From: Nonomuraea aridisoli
GTDB lineage: Bacteria; Actinomycetota; Actinomycetes; Streptosporangiales; Streptosporangiaceae
Length of the DNA stretch: 51,874 nucleotides
Direction: 5' to 3'
Assembly: GCF_003236395.1 (NCBI RefSeq)
Contig: NZ_POUD01000027.1
Span: forward strand, 1-51,874
Shown: piece after piece, positions 1-8,497 of the stretch
How positions within the stretch are numbered: position 1 is the first letter of the stretch
How the letters are laid out: the number at the start of each line of letters is the position of its first letter
Program-made: the position numbers and the translations under genes
The notes under the pieces: generated by a model
Seen by the model: only the letters and a program-made list of their open reading frames with translations
Told to the model about the DNA's origin: nothing
Database searches by the model: none

Positions 1-1351
1 CCACCCCCGTCCGCCCCTCCGCGAACCTGGCCAGCTCGACGAGCGCCGGCAGGTCCTCGGCGTCACGGATCCCGGCGGTCGGGACCGTCGGCGACAACCG
101 CCGCACGTCGAACTCGTCGGCGTCGTACACCGGGTTCAGGTGCACGACGCCGACCTCCCGTGCGGGGTCGAGCCGGCGCCGCCACACCCGCAGCACCTCG
201 CCGGCCAGCCCGGGGGGCGCGTTGTCCCACCCGTCGGAGACGATGACGACCAGGCCGGGCCGTGTCTCCATGGTCTCCAGCGCGTCGATGATCCGCCGCC
301 CGAGCGGCGTGGGCCCGGACGGCCGCGCCATGAGCGGGTCGGTCCCGCCCGACACCCACAGCCCCCGGTAGGTCCCGGCCAGCGCCTCCAGCAGGTAGTG
401 GCAGGCCAGGGCGACCGCCAGCGGCCGGCGGCGCTTCACCGCGGAGCCGTAGGAGGAGAAGCTGTCGTCCAGCACCGCCGTGACGCTCCCCCAGGTGCCG
501 GCCCGCGCGCCGGCCGCCCGCGCCGCCGACGCCCGCAGCGCGCCCACCAGCTCGGCCCGCCGTTCCGCCCGCGCCCGGTGGTCCAGCGACAACACGTACG
601 AGGCCACCCTGACCAGCGGCAGCGCGGCCAGGTCGGCGGCGGTGCGCACGCCGTCGCGCTCCGCAGCGCCCGTCAGCCGCAGCCGTTCCAGCCGGGTGAG
701 GCGTGGCGCGATGCGTTCGAGGAAGACCGCCCGGCTGATGCCGTGCCGGGCCGCGAAGCCCTCGGCGACCGTGTACGGCAGGTCGTACAGGGCGGACTTG
801 TCGTAGTGGGCCCGCCGCCACGCCTCCAGGACGGTCGTCTCGTAGCGGGCCCGGCTGAACGGCGCGAACAGGAAGTCGCCCAGCTCGCCGGCCGGCCGCA
901 GGTGCGCGTGGCGCACGGCCGACTTCACCGCCGCACGGTACTTCACCGCGTCGAAGGCCAGGTCGGGGCGGCCGGCGAGCCAGTCGCGGACGATCGCCCT
1001 GGTGCGCCGGTTGTTGACGCCCTCGCGGCGCAGCCGCCCGAAGAGCCGGTAGACCCGGGGCGGGCTCATCCGGCTCAGCCGCCACGCGATCAGCCGCGCG
1101 TCCCCGGCCCCGCCCTTCCGCCGCAGCAGGTTGGCGATGATCAGGGCGGCGTTGTGCTCGTTGACGTCGAGCGCCAGGGTGAGGGCGTACAGGTCGGGAT
1201 AATTGCCCTGGATGTAGTCGTGCAGGAAGCCGAGGGAGATCCGCTGGTCGCCGGCCTGGCTGTGGAACTCACGCTGCCCGGTCGAGGTGATCGCCGCGTT
1301 GGCGAAGAGCAGCAGGTCTTCGCACTCGATCAGGTCGGCGTACGTCTCCAT
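1..1351 (-). CDS. VWA (MIDAS) domain protein, TROVE/Ro60-like architecture, C-terminus outside window
   Basis: The frame is open for 450 codons from ATG at 1351 and leaves the left edge, so the C-terminus is missing. A GGGGGAG Shine-Dalgarno lies about 5 nt before the start. The N-terminal ~270 residues are alpha-helical and arginine-rich. A von Willebrand A domain follows with a complete metal-ion-dependent adhesion site: DDSFSS (DxSxS pattern), a Thr in the GGTDP stretch, and VIVSDGWDN. A helical repeat domain followed by a MIDAS-bearing VWA domain is the layout of TROVE/Ro60 RNA-binding proteins, but I cannot prove homology by eye. The alternative is a generic VWA protein of the kind paired with MoxR ATPases. 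The VWA call is firm; the TROVE link is inference. Confidence 0.7.
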   Translation of the reverse strand, partial: METYADLIECEDLLLFANAAITSTGQREFHSQAGDQRISLGFLHDYIQGNYPDLYALTLALDVNEHNAALIIANLLRRKGGAGDARLIAWRLSRMSPPRVYRLFGRLRREGVNNRRTRAIVRDWLAGRPDLAFDAVKYRAAVKSAVRHAHLRPAGELGDFLFAPFSRARYETTVLEAWRRAHYDKSALYDLPYTVAEGFAARHGISRAVFLERIAPRLTRLERLRLTGAAERDGVRTAADLAALPLVRVASYVLSLDHRARAERRAELVGALRASAARAAGARAGTWGSVTAVLDDSFSSYGSAVKRRRPLAVALACHYLLEALAGTYRGLWVSGGTDPLMARPSGPTPLGRRIIDALETMETRPGLVVIVSDGWDNAPPGLAGEVLRVWRRRLDPAREVGVVHLNPVYDADEFDVRRLSPTVPTAGIRDAEDLPALVELARFAEGRTGV

Positions 1352-1500
1352 CGGCTCCCCCCGGGTCGTGGACTGGCCGGGGAATGGGGGCACGAGCTGC
1401 GAAGCATCGCTTCAGAGGCGGGTTCCGGAAGTCGTACCGAAGTCCCGCGGCCAGTCCGGTTCCGGACGTTACCGGCGAAGCTGAGCGGAAGCGAGGTGTT

Positions 1501-2349
1501 TTACGCCGCCGCCTGCCCCGCGTCGACGGCCCGCAGGTACTGCTCCAGCCCCGCGAGGTCGTCGGTGTTGATGTGGTCGACGTCGGCCGCCACGAGCTCC
1601 CGCCAGAGCGCCTCCCTGGCCGGGCCGGCCGCGTCGGGGGTGGCCCAGAAGCGTACGCGCTGGCCGTCGCGGTGCGCGGTGGCCACGATCTGGTGCAGCT
1701 TCTCGCGCTCGGCGGCCGGCATCTCGCCCTCGCCGGTCCAGGAGAAGTGGTTCGTCCAGTTGTCGCTGATCAACGGGATCAGTCCGGGGTCGCCCTGGCC
1801 CAGGTCGGACAGACGGCCGTCGTAGAAGGCGAACCGGCGTTCCTGCGCGGCCATGAGGTCGCGCGGCCGGTCGCCGCTGATGACCACGGTCACCGCGCCG
1901 GGCTTCACCTTGCCCTTGTGGTACGTGGTGAGCATCGTGCGGTAGCCGCGCAGCACCTCGCCGAGCGCCGTGTAGGTGGCGGCGCCGTTGTTCTTGATGT
2001 CCACCAGCAGCTGGAGCCCCTGCCGGGTGCCCGGGTAGACGCTGCCCGCCCGTACCCGCTCGGCCAGCGGGTCCAGGTAGAGCGCCTGCAGCGTACGGCC
2101 CGGGCGCAGGTCCTCGGGGTCGTGGCCGACCAGCAGCTCGCCGTCCACCAGGTAGATGTCCGCCTCGACGCTGGTGAAGCCGTGGTCGAGGGCGTCAAGG
2201 AGCGGGCGTTCGTGCTCGTAGTCGTTGTGCGCGTGGGCGCGGGCGAGCGGCTGCACGCCGCCGGCGGCCGACGCGGGCAGGACTGTCAGCGGGGCCGCCA
2301 GCAGCATGGCGCCGGCGGCGACCAGCACGCCGAATGCTCGACGTAACAT
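1501..2349 (-). CDS. Secreted PI-PLC/glycerophosphodiester phosphodiesterase-like protein
   Basis: This 282-residue protein starts at ATG 2349, preceded by AAGGAGA at 5 nt. An upstream in-frame start exists, but it would put the signal peptide internally. Residues 1-30 form a signal peptide (MLRR, hydrophobic core, PASAAG). The mature protein opens with AHAHNDYEHERPLLDAL, then FTSVEADIYLVDGELLVGHD. These are the catalytic His, Glu and Asp signatures of the TIM-barrel PLC-like phosphodiesterase superfamily, nearest to the Aim6/GDPD-like branch. A LLVDIKNN strand and a terminal HINTDDLAGL strand complete the barrel. The likely role is hydrolysis of a phosphodiester in a phospholipid head group or wall polymer outside the membrane. 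The substrate is unknown. It lies 74 nt downstream of the ExbD-like gene and may share its transcript. Confidence 0.8.
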   Translation of the reverse strand: MLRRAFGVLVAAGAMLLAAPLTVLPASAAGGVQPLARAHAHNDYEHERPLLDALDHGFTSVEADIYLVDGELLVGHDPEDLRPGRTLQALYLDPLAERVRAGSVYPGTRQGLQLLVDIKNNGAATYTALGEVLRGYRTMLTTYHKGKVKPGAVTVVISGDRPRDLMAAQERRFAFYDGRLSDLGQGDPGLIPLISDNWTNHFSWTGEGEMPAAEREKLHQIVATAHRDGQRVRFWATPDAAGPAREALWRELVAADVDHINTDDLAGLEQYLRAVDAGQAAA

Positions 2350-2423
2350 CGCATCTCCTTCGTCGTGAGGGATGCACGCCACGCTAACCGGCAAAAGTGT
2401 GACATAAGTGGCTATTGGTGGAA

Positions 2424-3053
2424 CTACGGGAGATCGCGTACCGCCCGCGCCCGGATCTGCCCGAGCGTCTCATGGCTCGCCTTGATCACCGACACCAGCA
2501 CGTACGCGACCAGCAGCAGCCCCAGGCAGAGCGCGTCGGCCGCCCACCACGGGATCGCGGCGAGCAGCAGCTGCCCGTCGCCCCCGGTCAGCGACCTGAT
2601 CCCGACCGTGACCAGCACCACCACCAGCCCGACGAGCACCCAGCTCCGAGCCCGCGGCAGCCCGCCCTTCGTCCACAAGCGGATCCGCCACCCCATGAAC
2701 ACGGCCAGCACGCCCAGCAGCGCGCAGGCCCCGATCAGCCACCACGGCAGCGTGAACGCCGGCTGCTGCGGCGGCGGCCCGGCCGCGGGCGGCGCGGCGA
2801 TCTGCGCCCGCGCCGTACGCAGCTCCGCCTCCGCCTGCTCCTTGGCCTGCACGGCCGCGTCGAGCTGCTTGCGCAGCTGGGCCACGCTCTTCTCGTGCCG
2901 CGTCGGCGGCGGCGCGGCCTCGGTCGGCAACATCCGCGCCACCACGGTCAGCATGATCGCGATGAACGCCAGCGCCAGCACGATCGTCATGAACAGGTCG
3001 ATGAAACGCAGGTCGAGCGGCGGCGCGAACGACCGCGCCGGACGCCGCCTCAC
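2424..3053 (-). CDS. ExbD-like membrane protein with coiled coil (partner of the 3050-3913 gene)
   Basis: This 209-residue protein overlaps the upstream gene by 4 nt, so the two are translationally coupled. The N-terminal helix (about residues 13-42) has a FID motif with Asp19 at its entrance, matching the place of the conserved proton-path Asp in ExbD/TolR/MotB transmembrane helices. A charged heptad-like coiled coil follows (about 54-90), then a proline-rich hinge and three further hydrophobic segments (about 103-122, 138-156, 163-190). ExbD and TolR have one membrane helix and a periplasmic domain, so the extra C-terminal helices and the lack of an OmpA domain are unusual. The likely role is a stator subunit of an ion-driven complex. 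Its target is unknown. Confidence 0.6.
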   Translation of the reverse strand: MRRRPARSFAPPLDLRFIDLFMTIVLALAFIAIMLTVVARMLPTEAAPPPTRHEKSVAQLRKQLDAAVQAKEQAEAELRTARAQIAAPPAAGPPPQQPAFTLPWWLIGACALLGVLAVFMGWRIRLWTKGGLPRARSWVLVGLVVVLVTVGIRSLTGGDGQLLLAAIPWWAADALCLGLLLVAYVLVSVIKASHETLGQIRARAVRDLP

Positions 3054-3913
3054 GGCTCCCTCACCAGGGTGTACTTCTGCGGCCTGCTCTCCAGGGCGTT
3101 CAGCCGCTCGACCGCGGTGCGCAGCGCGTCCAGCCCCTTGACCAGCTCCTCGGTCCGGCCGCGCGACTCGGCGAGCTCCTGCGTCAGCCCGTGCAGGGCG
3201 GGCGCCGCCTGCTTGGCGGGCAGCCGCGCGATGTGCACGAGGAACACCTCGTCGGCCGCCGTCACCCCGGCACGCTCGGCCCGCTCGACCAGCGCCATCG
3301 CCCCGAACGCGACCACGCTCAGGAACAACGCGATCAGCGTCACGCCGAACGCCGAGGCCAGCTCGGGCAACACGTGCTGCTTGAGCGCCGTGATCAGCGC
3401 ACCGGGGTCGCCCTGGTTGTCGAGCGCCCCGGAGAACGAGGTCACCATCGCGGCCATCGTCAGCGCCGTGCCGATGAAGCCGAAGACCGGCAGCGCCCAG
3501 ATGAGCGCGTGGTCGAGGTGGTGGCGGTTGGCCATCTCGTTCTCGTCCAGCGCCGAGCGGGCGCTCAGCACGGACTCGCAGTCGTTCCCGGCCTCGGCCG
3601 CCTCCCTGAACAACTTCAGCCGCCGCGCCACCAGCGTGTCCTCGCCCGGCCGCACCGAGGTCACGTTCGCCACCGCGCGCGCCGTCGCCGCGTTCTCACG
3701 CCGGATGTCCGGCACCGCCCGCACGATCCTCAGCACGGCGGTCAGGAACACCGCGAAGATCAACGTGACCACGAGCTCGGCGGCCGGCGGCGCGGTGGTC
3801 GCCCCGACCGCCCCGAGCATCCCTTCCACCACTCCGGCCGCGTACAGCACGAACGACCCCAAAACGCCCACCAGGGGCGCGAACACCGAATGCCGCCAGA
3901 CGTCCCTTGACAC
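3050..3913 (-). CDS. MotA/TolQ/ExbB-type proton channel family protein
   Basis: This 287-residue protein starts at GTG 3913, with GAGGG about 6 nt upstream. Two hydrophobic segments lie near residues 12-32 and 45-65. Two more (about 135-165 and 175-210, around LIWALPVFGFIGTALTMAA and LASAFGVTLIALFLSVVAF) match the MotA/TolQ/ExbB domain, in which a GTALTM-like turn precedes the pore helices. The C-terminal ~50 residues are charged and helical. The stop overlaps the ExbD-like start, which fits a stator pair using the proton motive force. A Gram-positive actinobacterium has no TonB-dependent outer membrane, so the usual client is absent. The ExbB-type fold is well supported; the function is not. 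Confidence 0.72.
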   Translation of the reverse strand: MSRDVWRHSVFAPLVGVLGSFVLYAAGVVEGMLGAVGATTAPPAAELVVTLIFAVFLTAVLRIVRAVPDIRRENAATARAVANVTSVRPGEDTLVARRLKLFREAAEAGNDCESVLSARSALDENEMANRHHLDHALIWALPVFGFIGTALTMAAMVTSFSGALDNQGDPGALITALKQHVLPELASAFGVTLIALFLSVVAFGAMALVERAERAGVTAADEVFLVHIARLPAKQAAPALHGLTQELAESRGRTEELVKGLDALRTAVERLNALESRPQKYTLVREP

Positions 3914-4125
3914 CCTTCACCCTCACTCCGGCCCAAGAATTGTCAAAGAACACCTAACCACACGTAAAGCACTCATTGCAGGCAGTCAGCACCACCCGCC
4001 CCAAAGACTCGGCCCGGCGAGGGCGGCAGGCGGCAACGACCCGCCCCGCCGCCTCCGCCGCAGCTCACCCCAGCACCACTGATATAGGCCAAACGGCGCA
4101 TTAAACGAGAAACGGAATTAATGGG

Positions 4126-4382
4126 GCAGACATCGATCTCACGCTGAGCTCGACCGACCACGTGCAGTGCGACCTGGTCATCAATCCGGCCGCGACGATG
4201 CCCGCGTTCGTCATCGCGGACACCGATCCGATGTGGCCGTTCGCGACCCATCGACGAGGCGATAGAGCGCGCTGCTGCTCGGCGTCAAGCCGGGCTCCGT
4301 GCTGCTGTCCGTCGAGGACCTGCTCCGCGACGGCAACGGGCGCCCCTGGGCGGTCCGTCAGATCCGGTGCCGGGCGACCGGG
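4126..4382 (+). pseudogene. Decayed regulator remnant ending in a UTRA-like (GntR family) segment
   Basis: No intact gene lies between 3914 and 4448. One frame from 4126 reads ADIDLTLSSTDHVQC and runs on to MWPFAT. After a frame change, 4281-4382 reads GVKPGSVLLSVEDLL then RDGNGRPWAVRQIR. The second piece resembles the end of a UTRA ligand-binding domain, where a PGxxLL(S/R)VE strand is followed by DxxGRP. The first piece is not recognised and may be unrelated. There is no start codon, HTH or continuous frame, so this is read as the debris of a GntR/UTRA regulator. Confidence 0.35.
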
Positions 4383-4448
4383 CGGTGTTGTCCGTCCCCG
4401 GCCGGCGCCGCCACGCCGGGCAACAGCGACGGTGGCCGGAAACACGAA

Positions 4449-4489
4449 ACCGCCCCTTACCCGCGCGATTCGCGCAGGTAAGAGGCGGT
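4449..4489 (-). terminator. Strong intrinsic terminator of ssrA
   Basis: A 19-bp stem with two G-U pairs and an AAT loop lies 10 nt beyond the tmRNA 3' end. On the minus strand it is followed by TTTCGTGTTT. It would end the tmRNA transcript. Confidence 0.85.
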
Positions 4490-4498
4490 CTCGATGTC

Positions 4499-4881
4499 GG
4501 TGGAGGTGGCGGGAATCGAACCCGCGTCCTTCAACCCCAAGTCAGGGCTTCTCCGGGCGCAGCCTGCTGTGCTTTTCTCAGCCCCGGCGATCACGCAGGC
4601 GAGTCGCCGACGGGCTCAGCCACTGTTTGATTTCCCGATCGCCCCCGTGGCCGGGTTGATCGGTTGAGCCTTCTAGCGATGCCAGACACCGGGCCGAAGG
4701 CACTCCCGGGCTGACAGTGGTTTCGCTGCTTAGGCAGCGAGGGCCAGGGAGTCCCTGGCCGCCACAGTGCTCTTGGAATTGGCACTTGTTGTTTGCGGTC
4801 ACAGGATTAACGAGGTTATGTCCGCAGTCCTCGGCCCGCTTCACCTGGCTTGCAAAGTCGAAGTCGAAGCCAGTCACCCCC
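4499..4881 (-). ncRNA. ssrA: Transfer-messenger RNA (tmRNA)
   Basis: The tRNA-like ends are clear. The 5' GGGGGUG (from 4881) pairs with the 3' CACCUCC (4508-4502), a discriminator A follows, and the T-arm carries GGUUCGAUUCCCGCC. The encoded tail is CCG, so CCA must be added or trimmed in. The resume codon is GCC after CAACAAGU, and the tag reads ANSKSTVAARDSLALAA then UAA (stop at 4730-4732). The final ALAA is the usual protease-recognition end. The stop sits in the loop of CGCUGC-CUAA-GCAGCG, as in other tmRNAs. With SmpB it frees stalled ribosomes and marks the unfinished protein for degradation. The length (~383 nt) suits an actinobacterial one-piece tmRNA. smpB lies 2.2 kb upstream in the same orientation. 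An additional 8-bp hairpin inside the tag reading frame is odd. Confidence 0.95.
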
Positions 4882-4979
4882 TGTGCAGTTGTCAACACAC
4901 CTCTTACGTGAAGAGATGAGCAACAAGAATGTACATGGGATAACACCCCGAACGCCAACTTGATTCCCGAGCGGCGAAA

Positions 4980-5018
4980 CCCCCGGGAGCACGGCGCACG
5001 CGCACACGCTCCCGGGGG
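4980..5018. terminator. 11-bp inverted repeat, candidate terminator
   Basis: CCCCCGGGAGC (4980-4990) and GCTCCCGGGGG (5008-5018) form a perfect 11-bp stem around a 17-nt loop. It sits between the PBP-like gene and the ssrA promoter region. There is no U-tract on either side, as is common for high-GC terminators. Confidence 0.5.
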
Positions 5019-5049
5019 CCGACCGGCAGGGTCGAGCCGGTCCGGACGG

Positions 5050-5076
5050 CAGGGCTTCCCCCGAGATGAAGCCCTG
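5050..5076. repeat. 9-bp perfect inverted repeat
   Basis: CAGGGCTTC and GAAGCCCTG flank a 9-nt loop. It is the middle of three hairpins between ssrA and the PBP-like gene. It may aid termination; no other role is visible. Confidence 0.4.
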
Positions 5077-5089
5077 ATCTCATCACGGC

Positions 5090-5123
5090 GACTGGGACCG
5101 CAACCCCCCGAGCGGGCCCAGTC
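5090..5123 (-). terminator. Candidate terminator downstream of the PBP-like gene
   Basis: GACTGGG and CCCAGTC enclose CCGC and GCGG with one mismatch, giving a 12-position stem about 55 nt after the stop codon at 5177. It is the closest hairpin to the end of the smpB/PBP-like transcript. Confidence 0.5.
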
Positions 5124-5176
5124 ACTCAGTAAGACGCAGCCCGGGGTCCGGATGGTTGCTCCCCGTCACGACATTT

Positions 5177-7057
5177 TCACGGGGTGCTGCCGAGGCCCGC
5201 GAAGAAGCTGCCGGCCACGGCCGCCGCGTTGTAGTTCTTCGCCAGCACCGCCACGGCCACGTCGCCCTGCCAGCCGACGAACCAGCTCTGCTGGCCGCCG
5301 GCCGCCGCCGTGACGCCGTAGACCTTGCCCTTGCCCGCCTGGGCGGGGCTGCCGGCCGCGCCGGCCCGCATCATGGCGGTCAGCGCCGTACGGACCTTGG
5401 GGTCGACGGGCACGGGAGACGGCTGCGTGGCCGGCAGCGGATCGCCGGCCGGATCGAGGGCCTTGGGCTCGGTCACCAGCAACGGCGGCCGCCAGGTGCC
5501 GGAGGCGACCGCCCCGGCCACGAGCGCCATGCCGAGCGGGCTCACCTCGACGTTCTGGCCCGCGATGGCCTTGGCCTTGTCGGCGTCGCCGGACAACGAC
5601 GGCAGCGTGCCGCTGAACGACCTCAGCGGCAGCCGCCACGGCTTCTCCACGCCGTACGCACGGGCGCTGTTGGCCAGGTCGTCGGCCGAGACGCGGCGGG
5701 CCAGCGAGGCCAGCGCGGTCACGCAGCCCTTGGCGAAGTGCTGCTGGAACGTGGCCGACGTCGAGGTGCCGGTGGCCTGGCCGACCTGGACGAACTTGGC
5801 CCCGCCGACCGTGCGCTCCTGCGGGCAGGCCAGCCGCTGCTTGGGGCTCACCCCGCGCTTGAGCAGCGCGTCGGCCGCCACGATGGAGAACGCCGTGCCG
5901 GCCGGGAACTTGCCGGCCAGCGCGTCGCGCTCCTGGTGCATGCCCTTGGCGGCGACGGCGAGGATCTGACCGGTATCGGCCTGCACGGCCACCAGCGCGC
6001 TCGTCCCGGTGTCGGCCACGGCCTCCTCGGCCGACGTCTGGGCGGCCCGGTCGATGGTGGTCTTCACCGAGACGTTCCGCCGGCCCGGCCACTCCTCCAG
6101 CAGGGCGGCCTGCCTGCCGCTCTTGAGGTCGAGCGTGATCACCTTGGTCTGCGTGGAGCCCGTCAGGTAGTCCTGGTAGGCCTGCTGCAGGCCGTTGCGG
6201 CCCACCGAGTCGCCGGCCCGCTGCGGACCGCCGAGCTTCTGCTCGGTCTCGGGCGTGAGCGCGCTGACGCTGCCGACGATCTGCCGGGGCGCGTCGGGGT
6301 TGACGGGCTGTTCCTGCGGCTCGACCTCGATGCCGTCGATGGCCTCGAGCTTCGGGCGCATCGACAGATAGCGCGTGCGGCCGAACGTCACCAGCTGCAC
6401 GAACTTGTCGGGCGGCGAGGAGCGGACGCGGCTCAGCAGCCGGTCCTGGGCGTACCCGGTGATCTCGGACAGCTGCGCGACCACCTCCTCGGCCCGGTCG
6501 CCCAGCGCGGCCGGGTGCACGCCCGCGACGTAGAGGACGGTGTCGCTCTGCAGCGGGTCGCCGGCCCTGTCGAGCACCGGCTGGCGCGGCACGGGCTCGG
6601 TGTCGACCGCGAACCGCTGCCCCTCCTTGAGCTGCGGATGCAGCACGGACGGCGACCAGCGCACCTTCCACACGCCGTCCACGAGATGCAGCGGGAGCAC
6701 CCCTTCGTACTGCCACAGGGGGTTGTTCTCGCCCAGGTCGACCTCGGCGTGGAAGTCGGCCTGGGACTGCTCGCCCTCGACGCTGATGCCGGTGATCCGG
6801 AAGCGGAACGAGGCCGCGTCGAGCTCCTGCTTGGCGTCGGCCAGCGCCTTGCGGACCTTGGCCGCGTCGCCGTCGGTGCGGCCGGCGGCCAGGTCGTAGT
6901 CCTCGGACTGCCAGCCGACGAGGAAGTCGCGCACCGCCTCGTGCGGCGAGGACTCCTCGAAGCAGCCGGTCAGGGTCGTCGCCGCGACCGCCAGGGTGAC
7001 GGTCGCGGCGAGGGTGCGGCGGGCACGTGTCATGGGTCGCGGTGCCGCCGCTCTCAT
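5177..7057 (-). CDS. Lipoprotein related to penicillin-binding proteins, all transpeptidase motifs lost
   Basis: This 626-residue protein starts at ATG 7057, overlapping the smpB stop as ATGA. MTRARR at 7033 is an equally good start. The lipobox TTLTGC gives a lipid-anchored Cys. Residues ~30-150 form the NTF2-like (MecA N-type) domain, a PBP-dimer-like region follows, and ~340-626 form the transpeptidase domain, including [18 protein letters not shown], a hallmark strand of class B PBPs. The active-site motifs are gone: STFK is TAFS (about 388-391), SxN is GCV (about 444-446), and KTG is VTA (about 582-584). The fold is therefore PBP but the protein should not acylate penicillin or cross-link peptidoglycan. 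A scaffold or sensor role at the wall is inference. It sits with ftsEX, which controls septal hydrolysis. Confidence 0.85.
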   Translation of the reverse strand: MRAAAPRPMTRARRTLAATVTLAVAATTLTGCFEESSPHEAVRDFLVGWQSEDYDLAAGRTDGDAAKVRKALADAKQELDAASFRFRITGISVEGEQSQADFHAEVDLGENNPLWQYEGVLPLHLVDGVWKVRWSPSVLHPQLKEGQRFAVDTEPVPRQPVLDRAGDPLQSDTVLYVAGVHPAALGDRAEEVVAQLSEITGYAQDRLLSRVRSSPPDKFVQLVTFGRTRYLSMRPKLEAIDGIEVEPQEQPVNPDAPRQIVGSVSALTPETEQKLGGPQRAGDSVGRNGLQQAYQDYLTGSTQTKVITLDLKSGRQAALLEEWPGRRNVSVKTTIDRAAQTSAEEAVADTGTSALVAVQADTGQILAVAAKGMHQERDALAGKFPAGTAFSIVAADALLKRGVSPKQRLACPQERTVGGAKFVQVGQATGTSTSATFQQHFAKGCVTALASLARRVSADDLANSARAYGVEKPWRLPLRSFSGTLPSLSGDADKAKAIAGQNVEVSPLGMALVAGAVASGTWRPPLLVTEPKALDPAGDPLPATQPSPVPVDPKVRTALTAMMRAGAAGSPAQAGKGKVYGVTAAAGGQQSWFVGWQGDVAVAVLAKNYNAAAVAGSFFAGLGSTP

Positions 7058-7521
7058 CGGTTGCGGTGCCGCAAGGCCCGGGCCATCTCCCGCTTGGCCT
7101 GCTGCTCGGCCAGGGACTGCCGCTTGTCCCAGTCTTTCTTGCCGCGCGCGACGGCGATCTCGACCTTGGCGCGGCCGTCCTTGAAGTAGAGCGCCAGCGG
7201 CACGATCGTGAGCCCGCCCTCCTTGGTCTTGGCGGCCAGCTTGTCGATCTCCTTGCGGTGCAGCAGCAGCTTGCGCTTGCGCCGGGCCGCGTGGTTGGTC
7301 CACGTGCCCTGCGAGTATTCGGGGATGTGGACGTTGTGCAGCCACGCTTCGTTGCCGTCGATCATGGCGTAGCCGTCGACGAGCGAGGCGCGGCCCTCGC
7401 GGAGCGACTTCACCTCGGTGCCCTGCAGCACGAGACCCGCCTCGATGGTGTCTTCGAGGTGGTAGTCGTGCCGAGCACGTTTGTTCTGGGCGACGATCTT
7501 CCGCCCGGTCTCACGTGGCAT
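7054..7521 (-). CDS. smpB: SsrA-binding protein SmpB
   Basis: This 155-residue protein has the usual SmpB length. Diagnostic stretches include [32 protein letters not shown], the beta-barrel strand [11 protein letters not shown], and the basic C-terminal tail [18 protein letters not shown], which enters the mRNA channel. It binds the tRNA-like domain of tmRNA and brings it to stalled ribosomes. Its partner ssrA is the next RNA gene downstream on the same strand. It is 47 nt downstream of ftsX and overlaps the PBP-like gene by 4 nt, so it lies in the ftsE-ftsX transcript. Confidence 0.97.
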   Translation of the reverse strand: MPRETGRKIVAQNKRARHDYHLEDTIEAGLVLQGTEVKSLREGRASLVDGYAMIDGNEAWLHNVHIPEYSQGTWTNHAARRKRKLLLHRKEIDKLAAKTKEGGLTIVPLALYFKDGRAKVEIAVARGKKDWDKRQSLAEQQAKREMARALRHRNR

Positions 7522-7568
7522 GCTTCGACTTTACCGGCGGCGGGCCCCGAGGCGGTTCATGAGCACGG

Positions 7569-8477
7569 TTACACCCGGAGGTAGCGGCGCAGCGTCACGA
7601 AGGAGGCCAGCACACAGATGAGCACGCCGATGACCATCGTGATGGAGATGGCCTGGGCGACGTCGTTCCAGGTGAGCTGGGCGGTGACGTCCCCGAAGTA
7701 GCCGGCGATCTCCTCGAACAGGAAGACCTTCGTCACGATGAGGATGACCGCCGCGAAGACGCCGCCGATCAGGCCCGCGATCGTGCCCTCCATGACGAAC
7801 GGGAGCTGGATGTAGAGGTTGGAGGCGCCGACCAGCCGCATGATGCCGGTCTCGCGGCGCCGGTTGAACGCCGACAGCCGCACCGTGTTGCCGATCAGCA
7901 GGGCCGCCGCGAGCACCAGGATGATGGCGACCGCGAGGGCGTAGAAGGAGAGCTTGTCGAGCAGGTCGAAGAACTTGGCGATGAGCTGTTTCTGGTCCAT
8001 CACCTGCGACACGCCGGGCTGACCCTCGATCGCCTGGATGATCGGCTGGTAGTTGTCCGGGTCGACGAGCTTGACCCGGAACGACTGCGGCATGTCCTCG
8101 ACCTTGGTGGCCTCGACGAGGGCCTTGTTGGCCGAGTACGACTCCTGGAAGTTCTTGTACGCGCTCGCCTGGTCCTCGAAGAACACTTCCTTGACGCCCT
8201 GGATGCCCTTGATGTGGCCCTCGAGCGCCTTGGTCTGCGCGGTCGTGATGGCCTTGCCGTTGCACGCCGGCATGGCCGATCCCTTGTTGCAGAGGAATAC
8301 CGAGATCTCGACCTTGTCGTCCCAGTACCCCTTCATCGCACCGACCTGGGCGTTGATCATCAAGCCGACGCCCAGCATCGCCATGCCGACAGCCACGGTG
8401 ATGATCACCGCGATGGTCATGGTCAGGTTGCGGCGGAGGCCGATCCAGACCTCGGAGAAGATGAAATTCGCCCGCAT
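7569..8477 (-). CDS. ftsX: Cell division protein FtsX
   Basis: This 302-residue protein has one N-terminal membrane helix (about 17-40), a large extracellular loop (about 45-170, with a Cys pair in SVFLCNKGSAMPACNG), and three C-terminal helices (about 175-200, 225-250, 275-295). This is the FtsX topology. MRANFIFSEVWIGLRRNLTM is the typical actinobacterial N-terminus. With the ATPase FtsE it forms an ABC-type complex that activates peptidoglycan hydrolases (RipC/NlpC-P60 type in actinobacteria) at the septum through its extracellular loop. It lies 20 nt after ftsE. Confidence 0.96.
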   Translation of the reverse strand: MRANFIFSEVWIGLRRNLTMTIAVIITVAVGMAMLGVGLMINAQVGAMKGYWDDKVEISVFLCNKGSAMPACNGKAITTAQTKALEGHIKGIQGVKEVFFEDQASAYKNFQESYSANKALVEATKVEDMPQSFRVKLVDPDNYQPIIQAIEGQPGVSQVMDQKQLIAKFFDLLDKLSFYALAVAIILVLAAALLIGNTVRLSAFNRRRETGIMRLVGASNLYIQLPFVMEGTIAGLIGGVFAAVILIVTKVFLFEEIAGYFGDVTAQLTWNDVAQAISITMVIGVLICVLASFVTLRRYLRV

Positions 8478-8497
8478 GTTGTGTCAGCAGCTCCCTG

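Noticed and set aside
2424..3913. Zorya anti-phage system
   Set aside because: ZorA-like homology is possible, but the partner lacks the OmpA-type domain of ZorB and no ZorC, ZorD or ZorE gene is present.
4162..4659. Plus-strand ORF of 165 codons overlapping ssrA
   Set aside because: It runs through the tmRNA 3' half, and its product includes translated T-arm sequence. Composition is Arg/Ser/Cys-rich, as in shadow frames.
4882..4892. TTGACA just upstream of ssrA as its -35
   Set aside because: It lies only about 5-10 nt before the mature 5' end, too close for a -35. A true promoter must be further upstream or the RNA is processed.
5156..7189. 677-codon plus-strand ORF
   Set aside because: Antisense of the PBP-like gene and smpB; no coherent motifs.
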